A stretch of 64,000 bases of DNA. Source: Vicingus sp036171675. GTDB taxonomy: Bacteria > Bacteroidota > Bacteroidia > Flavobacteriales_E > Vicingaceae. The translations under genes and the position numbers were made by a program. Positions 1 through 7,295 of the stretch are shown piece after piece (within the stretch, counting starts at the first letter, position 1; the number at the start of each line of letters is the position of its first letter). Under the pieces are notes generated by a model, which worked only from the letters and a program-made list of their open reading frames with translations, had not been told where the DNA came from and did no database searches. Where the stretch lies: the NCBI GenBank assembly GCA_036171675.1, contig JAVHRO010000144.1, positions 1-64,000 of the forward strand, written 5' to 3'.

Positions 1-15
1 TAAAATTTGTTGCAT

Positions 16-53
16 AAAAAAAGAGGATGCCTTTTTGGACACCCTCTTTTTTT
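16..53. terminator. Rho-independent terminator-like hairpin
   Basis: A-rich and T-rich flanks enclose an imperfect GAGGATGCC / GGACACCCTC stem and a seven-T tail. It could end transcription from a gene left of the window, or act in both directions because the stem is flanked by A and T runs. Seen by eye; no folding energy was calculated. Confidence 0.55.
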
Positions 54-353
54 AACTAATTGTTACTACTCAGGTAGAAAACATAGTTTTTTTATCTCTA
101 TTTCCATTAGATATATCCTCTCCTGGGTAGGCAGGAGTCTAGACCACAACACTTTCCTATAAAAACTGGATTATCAATACTTTTTTATTTTAGATTAATG
201 TATTGATGATACTTCGTATTCCTGCATTCGCATGAACGAAGATAGCGAAAAAACAACGAAAGCAGTCCCGATAGTTATTAGGAGAGTTTGAGAAACAAGT
301 ATTTCGATTCCTGTCTTCACAGGAATTTAACCTGAGTAGTTACAACTAATTAA
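52..353. repeat. Inverted-repeat-bounded intergenic element, about 300 bp
   Basis: The left end (52-75) and the reverse complement of the right end (330-353) agree at 21 of 24 positions, sharing the core ACTACTCAGGT. The interior has no plausible gene; it holds a fragment ending TCCTGTCTTCACAGGAA that can form a small hairpin. It accounts for nearly all of the gene-free stretch 1-359. The design resembles a non-autonomous (MITE-like) or REP-type element. Mobility is inferred, not shown. Confidence 0.6.
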
Positions 354-359
354 ACTCTG

Positions 360-764
360 TTAATAAAACCGTTCCAACGCTTTTAAAAAGTGTTCGGGAG
401 CCATACATGGTTTTCCGTTGGTTTTACTTACAAAAACTAAAGTTGTTTTAGCTTCATTAATCAATTCGTTTTTGGCATTGTAGCTTTTATAAGTAAAGTA
501 AATTCTATACTGAGGCATTTCGGTAATAATGGTTTCAATTCGTATTTCATCATCATAAAATGCTGGTTTAAAATACTTTATTTGGTATTCCAACACAGGC
601 ATCGCAATGCCATCTTCTTCCATTTGTTTGTAGCTCATGCCTAATTCACGTAATGCCTCTACCCTAGCCACCTCAAAATAAGCAGCATAATTACCGTAAT
701 AACAATATCCCATTTGGTCGGTTTCTGAATACCTTACCCTAACTTTTGTTTCTGCTTTATACAT
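360..764 (-). CDS. Acyl-CoA thioesterase, YbgC/FadM-like hotdog family
   Basis: A 134-residue single hotdog-fold protein of the 4HBT family that probably hydrolyses acyl-CoA thioesters in the cytoplasm. The N-terminus carries the family signature VRYSETDQMGYCYYGNYAAY, with the catalytic Asp in ETDQMG and the following aromatic-rich helix ending in FEVAR. The length is typical (about 130-140). The start is taken as the ATG at 762-764; a TTG one codon upstream would also be open. The gene stands alone: a repeat element lies on each side. The family is certain, the substrate is not, since YbgC-like and FadM-like members cannot be separated by eye. Confidence 0.9.
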   Translation of the reverse strand: MYKAETKVRVRYSETDQMGYCYYGNYAAYFEVARVEALRELGMSYKQMEEDGIAMPVLEYQIKYFKPAFYDDEIRIETIITEMPQYRIYFTYKSYNAKNELINEAKTTLVFVSKTNGKPCMAPEHFLKALERFY

Positions 765-820
765 CAATTTCTAATTTAATTTTCCGTTATGAATTATAAC
801 ACCATTTATTTAACAATTAA

Positions 821-941
821 TGCCACAGATTACACAAATTTACACAGATTCTTTTCACAAATTTAAGATGGAGATTAACATAATTATCACACGCCTAAGG
901 CGTGGAATTAAAATCTGTGTAAATTTGTGTAATCTGTGGCA
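821..941. repeat. Perfect 30-bp inverted repeat with palindromic centre
   Basis: Arms 821-850 and 912-941 are perfect reverse complements over 30 bp (left arm begins TGCCACAGATTACACAAATT). The 61-bp interval contains a second palindrome, CACGCCTAAGGCGTG at 890-904. The element sits between the divergent thioesterase and 5'-nucleotidase genes, so any promoter for either gene must lie within it or next to it. It is a strong cruciform or hairpin candidate and resembles REP/MITE-like intergenic repeats. Confidence 0.8.
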
Positions 942-995
942 AAACACTATAGCTAATTACGGATATACATCAATTTCCAATAACAAATACTAAAT

Positions 996-1781
996 TTGAA
1001 ACAAATTAAACGACAATTATTGAAAAAACAGGCATTTCATATTATTTCTTTTGTTTTTGGAGCATTTCTGTTTTTAAATTTAGGATGCAAATCAACCACA
1101 ACCATAACTTCAAATGCTGAACTAATTCACATTGATTCATCGTTAAGTGCTGAAGTGTTGGCTCAACAAATGATACAACCTTATAAAGAAAGTTTAGATG
1201 CTGAAATGAATGAAGTTTTGGTTATTTCAGCCATGGAATTTCCTAAAGAAAAAAACAAACCAGAAACGTTGTTGGGCAATTTAGTTGCTGATTTAAGTTT
1301 AGAAATCATTAAAGGAAAATTTCCTCAAACCAAGATAGATTTATGTTTATTAAACAATGGTGGATTAAGAACCAGCCTACCTCAAGGAGAAATTACCAGA
1401 GGTAAAATATTTGAACTCATGCCTTTTGATAATGAATTGGTGATAGTTACAATTTCAGAGAAACAACTTATTGAATTAATTAATTACATAAGAAATGTAG
1501 GAGGTCAACCTATATCAAGTGGAATTTCATTCGATTTTTCATCATCAGAAAACAATGACATTAAACAACTTTTTAATGAAAAAGGGAATTCACCATTTCA
1601 AATACTAACATCAGATTATCTAGCTCAAGGAGGAGACAATATGAATTTCTTTTTAAATCCCATTAAATATGAAACTACAGGAATAAAAGTTAGAGATGCC
1701 ATAATTGAATATTGTATTGCAGAACATAAAAAAGGAAAACAACTTACATCAAAAACAGATGGCAGAATTCGTTTTAACTAA
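996..1781 (+). CDS. 5'-nucleotidase C-terminal domain lipoprotein (substrate-binding half)
   Basis: This is the C-terminal domain of the UshA/5'-nucleotidase family encoded as a separate 261-residue protein. The family motif NNGGLRTSLPQGEITRGKIF lies near residue 120, followed by PFDNELV; this domain holds the nucleoside-binding site in UshA. The N-terminus is a lysine-rich segment, a hydrophobic stretch and LNLGC, a loose lipobox, so it is probably a periplasmic lipoprotein. There is no ATG near the start; TTG at 996 or TTG at 1020 are the options, and the second gives a more ordinary signal peptide. It overlaps the next gene, which encodes the matching catalytic domain, and the two products likely work together. 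Confidence 0.85.
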   Translation: MKQIKRQLLKKQAFHIISFVFGAFLFLNLGCKSTTTITSNAELIHIDSSLSAEVLAQQMIQPYKESLDAEMNEVLVISAMEFPKEKNKPETLLGNLVADLSLEIIKGKFPQTKIDLCLLNNGGLRTSLPQGEITRGKIFELMPFDNELVIVTISEKQLIELINYIRNVGGQPISSGISFDFSSSENNDIKQLFNEKGNSPFQILTSDYLAQGGDNMNFFLNPIKYETTGIKVRDAIIEYCIAEHKKGKQLTSKTDGRIRFN

Positions 1782-2700
1782 TAGAAGAAAATTTATCAAA
1801 CAGTCGTTAGTGGCTGGTGGAGGCTTGTTAGCATTAAATACCTTGCCTTTATCTTCGTTTGCCTTAACGGATAAAAAGCCTACCAAAATTACCATTTTAC
1901 ACACCAACGATGTGCACAGCCACATTGATCCTTTTCCAACAAACGACCCAAAATACCCCAATTTGGGTGGTGCAGCCCGAAGAGCAGCTTTAATAAGCAC
2001 CATTAGAAATACCGAAAAAAATGTGCTTTTATTAGATGCTGGAGATATTTTTCAGGGTACTCCCTACTTTAATAAATATTTAGGCGAATTGGATTTTAAA
2101 CTAATGAGTTTAATGCAGTACGATGCCGCCACCATTGGTAATCATGATTTTGATAATGGTATAGATGGACTAAAGAAAATGTTGCCTCATGCTTCTTTTC
2201 CGTTTATAAATAGTAATTATAATTTTAGCAATACCGTTTTAAAAAACGACATCCTGTCGCACAAAATATTTATTAAAGAAAATGTAAAAATTGGTGTATT
2301 TGGATTAGGAGTAGAATTAAATGGACTGGTAAGTAAAAAAAACTATCAAGAAACCATTTATATAAATCCAATTGAAATTGCAAATAAGAAAGCATCCTTC
2401 TTGAAAAATGACGAAAAATGCGACTTGGTAATTTGTTTGTCGCACATTGGATATCGATACGAAGACAAGACCGTAAGTGACCTCATATTAACTTCTCAAA
2501 CAAAAAATATTGACCTAATTATTGGTGGTCATACCCATACCTTTTTAGACACCCCCACCGAAGTTAAAAATTTAGCGCAAAAAAAAGTATTAATTAATCA
2601 AGTTGGATGGGCAGGAATTAATTTAGGACGTATCGATTTTTACGTAACTACCAAGAAATCCGTAAGCTACTACCAATCAAGTGTACAAGCTGTTTACTGA
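1759..2700 (+). CDS. Metallophosphatase / 5'-nucleotidase catalytic domain, Tat-exported
   Basis: Calcineurin-like metallophosphoesterase corresponding to the N-terminal half of UshA. Two-metal motifs are visible: HTNDVHSHIDPF, DAGDIFQGTPYF, TIGNHDFDNG, SHIGYR and GGHTHTF. A twin-arginine signal (RRKFIKQSLVAGG) near residue 9 predicts Tat export. The start is set at ATG 1759; the frame is open further upstream, but that region is the coding sequence of the preceding gene. The 23-bp overlap with that gene indicates co-transcription and coupled translation. At 313 residues it holds only the catalytic domain. It probably hydrolyses nucleotides or related phosphoesters in the periplasm. Confidence 0.88.
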   Translation: MAEFVLTNRRKFIKQSLVAGGGLLALNTLPLSSFALTDKKPTKITILHTNDVHSHIDPFPTNDPKYPNLGGAARRAALISTIRNTEKNVLLLDAGDIFQGTPYFNKYLGELDFKLMSLMQYDAATIGNHDFDNGIDGLKKMLPHASFPFINSNYNFSNTVLKNDILSHKIFIKENVKIGVFGLGVELNGLVSKKNYQETIYINPIEIANKKASFLKNDEKCDLVICLSHIGYRYEDKTVSDLILTSQTKNIDLIIGGHTHTFLDTPTEVKNLAQKKVLINQVGWAGINLGRIDFYVTTKKSVSYYQSSVQAVY

Positions 2701-2849
2701 GAAATTTAACTGAGAAAAAAGTTTTTAAAAAACAATAGCAAAAAAGTTTTTTTTTTCACTTTTTTATTCAAATCTTTGTTAGGAGAAAAAAAAACAATGT
2801 TTTTATTTCTCAAACACTTGATTTTAAAAGAGTTTTAGTAAATTTAAGG

Positions 2850-2867
2850 GTTGATAAATTTATCAAC
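2850..2867. promoter_or_regulatory. 18-bp palindrome upstream of dnaA with two near-DnaA boxes
   Basis: GTTGATAAATTTATCAAC is a perfect palindrome; each half, read outward, gives TTATCAAC(A), one base from the classical DnaA box TTATCCACA. It lies 60 bp before dnaA in a very AT-rich 227-bp interval (2701-2927). It could be a DnaA autoregulatory site or part of an origin; no box cluster large enough to call oriC was seen. Confidence 0.35.
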
Positions 2868-2927
2868 AACAGATTATTAAAATCTTTACTAGAAAATAGA
2901 ATATAAATTTTTAAGAGACATTTTATA

Positions 2928-4364
2928 ATGCAGAAAGATTTTACAACGGTGTGGGATAATTGCCTTCAAATTATTAAAGATAATGTAAGCTTACAGAGCT
3001 TTAAAACATGGTTTGAACCAATTAAAGCCGTAAAATTGAAAGATAATGTATTGACTATTCAAGTTCCTAGCCAGTTTTTTTACGAATGGTTAGAAGAGCA
3101 TTATGTTACAATTTTAAAGAAAACAATTAAAAAAGAGTTGGGACCAGAATGCAGATTAGAGTATAGCATTGTGATGGAAAACAATCAAAACAGCATCAAC
3201 AAACCATATACCGTAAAAATACCAGCTACAAACCGACAAGCCACAAAGAACAATCCCGTTAATATGCCTATTGACCTTAACAAGGATAAGGCTATTAGAA
3301 ACCCATTTATTATACCTGGGCTTCAAAAAATTAACGTTGATTCTCAATTAAATGCTAACTATTCCTTCAAAAATTTTGTTGAAGGAGATTGTAATCGTTT
3401 AGCTCGCTCAGCAGGATTCGCTGTTGCAAAAAACCCAGGAGGAACTGCTTTTAATCCATTATTGATTTATGGTGGTGTTGGTTTAGGAAAAACCCATTTA
3501 GCTCATGCTATTGGTATTGATGTAAAAAATAAATTCCCAAATAAAACGGTATTGTACGTATCGTCTGAAAAATTTACTCATCAGTTTATTGACGCTGTTA
3601 GAAACAACGAGCAAAATGATTTCATCCATTTCTATCAAATGATTGACGTGTTGATTATTGATGATGTTCAGTTTTTTGCAGGAAAAGCAAAAACACAAGA
3701 TGTTTTCTTCCACATATTTAATCATTTACACCAATCAGGAAAGCAAATCATATTAACAGCTGACAAACCACCAGTAGAAATTATTGGAATGGAACAACGC
3801 TTGTTATCTCGTTTTAAATGGGGATTAGCTGCCGATTTACAAGCTCCTGAATTAGAAACTAGAATTGCTATTCTTGAAATGAAAATGTACAACGAAGGAC
3901 TGGAATTACCTAAAGACGTGGTAGAATACATTGCATATAGCATCACTTCAAACGTTAGAGAATTAGAAGGTGCATTAATTTCATTGTTAGCACAATCATC
4001 ATTAAATAAAAAAGCAATTAACCTTGATTTAGCCCGCCAAATGGTGGATAAATTTGTTAAAAATACTGCTCGCGAAGTTTCTATTGACTACATCCAAAAA
4101 GTTGTTTGTGATTATTTCGAAATGCCAATCGATCATCTTAAATCAAAAACTAGAAAAAGAGAAGTAGTTCAAGCTCGTCAAATTGCTATGTACTTCTCAA
4201 AACAAATGACTAAATCAAGTCTTGCCACCATCGGAATGCACTGCGGAGGCAAAGACCACGCTACGGTACTTCATGCATGCAAAACAGTTAATAATTTAAT
4301 GGATACCGACAAACGTTTTAGAGGCTATATTGAAGATTTAAAGAAAAAAATTAGCTTACAATAA
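2928..4364 (+). CDS. dnaA: Chromosomal replication initiator protein DnaA
   Basis: Full-length DnaA of 478 residues. Domain I (about 1-80) starts with the usual TTVWDNCLQIIKDNV; a polar linker follows; the AAA+ domain has Walker A GGVGLGKTH near residue 182 and Walker B LIIDDVQFF near 242; the C-terminal helix-turn-helix carries the DnaA signature GGKDHATVLHACKTV near 440. The protein binds DnaA boxes at the origin and melts it in the ATP form. It is transcribed alone, with a strong terminator right after it. The upstream palindrome may serve autoregulation. Start ATG 2928 fits the family N-terminus. Confidence 0.98.
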   Translation: MQKDFTTVWDNCLQIIKDNVSLQSFKTWFEPIKAVKLKDNVLTIQVPSQFFYEWLEEHYVTILKKTIKKELGPECRLEYSIVMENNQNSINKPYTVKIPATNRQATKNNPVNMPIDLNKDKAIRNPFIIPGLQKINVDSQLNANYSFKNFVEGDCNRLARSAGFAVAKNPGGTAFNPLLIYGGVGLGKTHLAHAIGIDVKNKFPNKTVLYVSSEKFTHQFIDAVRNNEQNDFIHFYQMIDVLIIDDVQFFAGKAKTQDVFFHIFNHLHQSGKQIILTADKPPVEIIGMEQRLLSRFKWGLAADLQAPELETRIAILEMKMYNEGLELPKDVVEYIAYSITSNVRELEGALISLLAQSSLNKKAINLDLARQMVDKFVKNTAREVSIDYIQKVVCDYFEMPIDHLKSKTRKREVVQARQIAMYFSKQMTKSSLATIGMHCGGKDHATVLHACKTVNNLMDTDKRFRGYIEDLKKKISLQ

Positions 4365-4390
4365 TTGTTTAAATAAATTATACTAAATAA

Positions 4391-4420
4391 ATAGGAATCA
4401 ATAAGTTGATTCCTATTTTT
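4391..4420 (+). terminator. Rho-independent terminator of dnaA
   Basis: A perfect 11-bp stem ATAGGAATCAA / TTGATTCCTAT with loop TAAG is followed by TTTT and further T-rich sequence. It starts 26 bp after the dnaA stop codon. Confidence 0.85.
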
Positions 4421-4563
4421 ATTTGAAATATGGGCTTTTTAAATCAAAAATACGAGACTCCCCAACACTACAAACCTTTGACGAAAAAAGGCCAGCAATT
4501 TATGTATTATACTACTATTGCAATCATCGTTTTTACTGCATTTTATATTTTATCTTTTTACAT

Positions 4564-5031
4564 ATGATTAAAGTACTCTTTGTATGTTTAGGAAACATTT
4601 GTAGGTCGGCTATGGCGCAAGGTATTTTAGAAAAAAAAATAAAAGATTTGAAGCTAAACATTACCGTTGATTCTGCTGGCACGTCAAATTATCATATAGG
4701 CGATCATCCCGATTATAGAATGATAAAAAAAGGATTTGAACATCAGGTTGATATTTCAAATCAACGCGCTAGGCAATTTGTTGTTAGTGATTTTGATGAA
4801 TTCGATTATATTTTTGTTATGGACAACAATAATTTAAGCGATATTTTACAGCTAGCTAAAAATGAAACGCACACCCTAAAGGTGAGGCTATTTTTAGGCT
4901 ACTCCTACCCCAACCAACAAAAAAGTGTGCCTGACCCCTATTATGGTAGTGAAAAAGGATTCGAAGAAGTTTATCAATTATTAAACCATGCATGCGATGC
5001 GTTTATTAAATCTTTAAAAAATGAACAATAA
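4564..5031 (+). CDS. Low-molecular-weight protein-tyrosine phosphatase
   Basis: A 155-residue cytoplasmic phosphatase of the LMW-PTP family. The P-loop CX5R is CLGNICRS (Cys8, Arg14), and the general-acid Asp is in VPDPYYG near residue 124. The start is ATG 4564; an in-frame ATG at 4423 would add 47 residues that do not belong to the family and run through the dnaA terminator region. It overlaps the downstream methyltransferase gene by 11 bp, so the two form a translationally coupled pair. The substrate is unknown; relatives act on phosphotyrosine proteins, and the arsenate reductase branch looks different. Confidence 0.9.
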   Translation: MIKVLFVCLGNICRSAMAQGILEKKIKDLKLNITVDSAGTSNYHIGDHPDYRMIKKGFEHQVDISNQRARQFVVSDFDEFDYIFVMDNNNLSDILQLAKNETHTLKVRLFLGYSYPNQQKSVPDPYYGSEKGFEEVYQLLNHACDAFIKSLKNEQ

Positions 5032-5734
5032 ATTAGGGACTTTATTCCTTATACCCATTACGCTTGGAGATTCTCCATTAAATCAAGTTATACCCGAATA
5101 CAACAATACAATTATCAATGAAATTGATGTTTACATTGTCGAGAATATAAAAACGGCTCGTCGATTTTTAAAAAAAGCAGGAATAATTAAACCCATTGAT
5201 GAACTCATCTTTTTTGAAATTGACAAAAGAAGTAACAAGAGCAACTACCCAACCTATATAAAACCATTAGCAGAAGGTAAAAATATTGGCATTTTATCTG
5301 AAGCTGGATGCCCTGGAGTGGCTGACCCAGGTGCTGAAATTGTTGAACTTGCTCACGAAAAAAATTACAAAGTGGTGCCATTAGTTGGCCCTTCTTCCAT
5401 ACTATTATCATTAATGGCGAGTGGTTTTAACGGTCAAAGTTTTTGTTTTCATGGCTATTTGCCTATTGTACAAAAGGACCGAATATACAAATTAAAAGAG
5501 TTGGAACGCATTGCCTTTCGTGATAAACAAACTCAACTGTTTATTGAAACTCCTTACCGTAATATGAACCTGTTTAAAGACATTTTAAACACCTTAAACC
5601 CAAATTTAAAACTTTGTCTAGCCGTAGATATTACTTCCAACACCGAAGAAATTTACACTAAGACCATTGAAGATTGGAAAAAGGAAACTAAGCTTGATTT
5701 AAACAAACGTCCTTGTATATTTTTAATAGGTTAA
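5021..5734 (+). CDS. SAM-dependent tetrapyrrole-methylase-family methyltransferase, RsmI-like
   Basis: A 237-residue protein of the tetrapyrrole methylase superfamily, closest by motif to RsmI, which 2'-O-methylates C1402 of 16S rRNA. Visible signatures are GTLFLIPITLGD at the N-terminus, SEAGCPGVADPG near residue 93 and VGPSSILLSLMASG near 125; ending near IFLIG it lacks the C-terminal extension of Escherichia coli RsmI. Bacteroidota commonly carry this short paralogue as well as a longer RsmI, so the exact target is uncertain. It is the second gene of the pair with the tyrosine phosphatase. Confidence 0.82.
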   Translation: MNNKLGTLFLIPITLGDSPLNQVIPEYNNTIINEIDVYIVENIKTARRFLKKAGIIKPIDELIFFEIDKRSNKSNYPTYIKPLAEGKNIGILSEAGCPGVADPGAEIVELAHEKNYKVVPLVGPSSILLSLMASGFNGQSFCFHGYLPIVQKDRIYKLKELERIAFRDKQTQLFIETPYRNMNLFKDILNTLNPNLKLCLAVDITSNTEEIYTKTIEDWKKETKLDLNKRPCIFLIG

Positions 5735-5850
5735 AATTTGTGTAATAGTACTGTTTGATTGTGAGGATAAGACGTGTTCAATTTCACCCTCGTTTCTTTA
5801 TTTTTGAACTGCCAATTTATTTTTCTACTTCCATTTTTTTGGTGAGTTTA

Positions 5851-5982
5851 CTATTCATAAACCTCTTGTTTTATTTTTTTCGCCTTGCTGTTGGCTAGTT
5901 TAAGTATTGCACGTTTAAAACATAAAGCTCTATCCGTTTTATATCCAACAAAATACCATACTTTATGGGTAAAAAAAACCAA
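5851..5982 (-). pseudogene. Short open frame, possible gene remnant or small protein
   Basis: A minus-strand frame is open from 6012 to the TAG at 5851. With a TTG start at 5982 it would encode 43 residues, aromatic at the N-terminus (KVWYFVGYKTDRALCFKRA) and basic at the C-terminus (AKKIKQEVYE). Codon use and amino acid make-up look protein-like, but there is no ATG and no recognised family. It could be the 3' end of a gene truncated by the repeat at 6007-6067, or a chance frame. Confidence 0.25.
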
Positions 5983-6006
5983 CTGTTTAAGAGCAAAAAA
6001 AGTACT

Positions 6007-6067
6007 ATTTCTTTAAAAAAATTCCAAGAAATTGAGGCTTTTTTATTTCGTTGAATTTTCTTAAATA
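6007..6067 (+). repeat. Terminator-promoter module, copy 1 (interrupted)
   Basis: It aligns with 8193-8253; the last 37 bp (6031-6067) match 8217-8253 with one mismatch. The module contains ATTGAGGCTTTTTT (a terminator arm and T-run; the left arm is degraded here) and a possible -33 TTG (6051-6053). The sequence that follows in copy 2 resumes only at 6176, after an insertion. Confidence 0.75.
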
Positions 6068-6175
6068 TACTGAAACTTGACAGGTTTGCGAGAGTAAAGC
6101 TGTTTAGTTTCAGTTATACCGCAACATATAAATCAGTTTGTCCGTCAGCTGACGGACTTGTTTTCCTGCGGTATA
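6068..6175. mobile_element. 108-bp structured insertion in copy 1 of the repeat (MITE-like)
   Basis: This segment is absent from copy 2 at 8253/8254, which defines its borders; TA occurs at both edges and could be a target duplication. It holds three inverted repeats: ACTGAAACT/AGTTTCAGT (6069-6077, 6106-6114), TTATACCGCA/TGCGGTATAA (6114-6123, 6167-6176) and the perfect palindrome GTCCGTCAGCTGACGGAC (6140-6157). It has no coding capacity. It separates the original -33 and -7 boxes, but supplies a new TTG (6158-6160) 20 bp before TACTTTCG (6181-6188). Confidence 0.6.
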
Positions 6176-6254
6176 ATTGCTACTTTCGTTGGTAGTTTTT
6201 GTGTGTGAATGAAAAACTAATTACCCCGAATTCGGTGTAAATAAAAAAAATAAA

Positions 6255-7295
6255 ATGGCCAAGAAAAAAAATACAATCCCACAAGAAGGTTTTAACGAAA
6301 TACTACTTTACAATACGCCTAATGGCAAAGTAAAAGTGGAAATTTATTTGCAAAACGAAACCGTATGGTTAACGCAGCAAAAAATTGCAGATTTATTTGG
6401 AGTAGATAGAAGTGTGGTAACAAAGCATTTAGCAAACATTTTTTCAGAAAACGAACTAAAAAAAGAAGCAACTTGTGCAAAAATTGCACAAGTTCAAACA
6501 GAAGGAGAACGAACCGTAAACCGACAAATAGAATTCTACAACCTCGATGCCATCATTTCAGTTGGTTACCGAGTAAACAGCAGTCAGGCAACCGCATTTC
6601 GTATTTGGGCTACCGAACGATTAAAAGAATACATCATCAAAGGATTTACGATGGATGATGAACGGCTTAAAAACCCTAATCAAATTTTTGGGAAAGATTA
6701 TTTTGAAGAACAACTTGCCCGAATCCGTGATATACGTAGTAGTGAACGCAGGTTCTATCAAAAAATTACCGACATCTACTCCCAATGTAGTGCCGACTAT
6801 AACGTGGAAAACCAAGCTACCAAAGATTTTTTTGCTACTGTTCAAAACAAATTGCATTGGGCTATTACCAGGCAAACAGCAGCTGAATTAATTGCATCAA
6901 GGGCTGACAGCAGTAAAACAAACATGGGTTTAACCACATGGAAAAATGGACCTAAAGGAAGCGTTAGAAAAACAGACGTTGGTATTGCTAAAAACTATTT
7001 GAACGAAAAAGAACTTGACGGCTTAAATCGTATTGTTACCATGTATTTGGATTATGCCGAAAATCAGGCGATGAAAGGTGTAGTGATGTATATGAAGGAT
7101 TGGATACAGAAACTTGATGCTTTTTTGCAATTCAATGAAAATGCCGTATTAAAACATCAAGGTAAAGTATCTCATGAAGTGGCAATGACTCTTGCAGAAA
7201 GCGAATTTGAAAAATTCCGCATTGCACAGGATCAGCTTTTAGAAAGTGATTTTGATAAAATCATTAAAAAAATTGGAAAGGATGGCAAAAAATAA
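6255..7295 (+). CDS. RhuM family virulence-associated protein
   Basis: A 346-residue RhuM family protein. The N-terminal half has the family core: ILLYNTPNGKVKVEIYLQNE, then WLTQQKIADLFGVDRSVVTKHL (helix-turn-helix-like), EFYNLDAIISVGYRVNS and FRIWATERLKEYIIKGF. The C-terminal half (about 150-340) is helical with RRFYQKITDIY. The name comes from a Salmonella pathogenicity-island gene; the biochemical role is unknown, but the DNA-binding-like core is shared with phage antirepressor proteins. It overlaps the KilA-N gene by 14 bp, so the two form one cassette. A duplicated terminator-promoter module flanks the cassette. It is typical accessory, horizontally moving cargo. Confidence 0.9.
   Translation: MAKKKNTIPQEGFNEILLYNTPNGKVKVEIYLQNETVWLTQQKIADLFGVDRSVVTKHLANIFSENELKKEATCAKIAQVQTEGERTVNRQIEFYNLDAIISVGYRVNSSQATAFRIWATERLKEYIIKGFTMDDERLKNPNQIFGKDYFEEQLARIRDIRSSERRFYQKITDIYSQCSADYNVENQATKDFFATVQNKLHWAITRQTAAELIASRADSSKTNMGLTTWKNGPKGSVRKTDVGIAKNYLNEKELDGLNRIVTMYLDYAENQAMKGVVMYMKDWIQKLDAFLQFNENAVLKHQGKVSHEVAMTLAESEFEKFRIAQDQLLESDFDKIIKKIGKDGKK

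Larger units (their letters stand above)
5735..6254. other. Gene-poor interval with repeat and remnant sequences
   Basis: A 520-bp stretch without a convincing complete gene. From left to right it holds AT-rich DNA, a short minus-strand open frame (5851-6012, listed separately), a terminator-promoter repeat (6007-6067), a structured 108-bp insertion (6068-6175) and a leader for the RhuM gene that includes the palindrome CCGAATTCGG (6226-6235). It marks the left edge of an accessory segment. Confidence 0.7.

Noticed and set aside
996..2700. The two 5'-nucleotidase genes as one gene broken by a frameshift
   Set aside because: The domain order is reversed (C-terminal domain first) and each half has its own export signal, so no single mutation would make one protein.
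2701..2927. Chromosomal origin oriC next to dnaA
   Set aside because: Only one palindrome with two near-boxes was seen; no cluster of DnaA boxes, so oriC is not claimed.
4564..5031. Second arsenate reductase
   Set aside because: The P-loop CLGNICRS and DPYYG fit tyrosine phosphatases; the cysteine pair of arsenate reductases is absent and it lies far from the arsenic operon.
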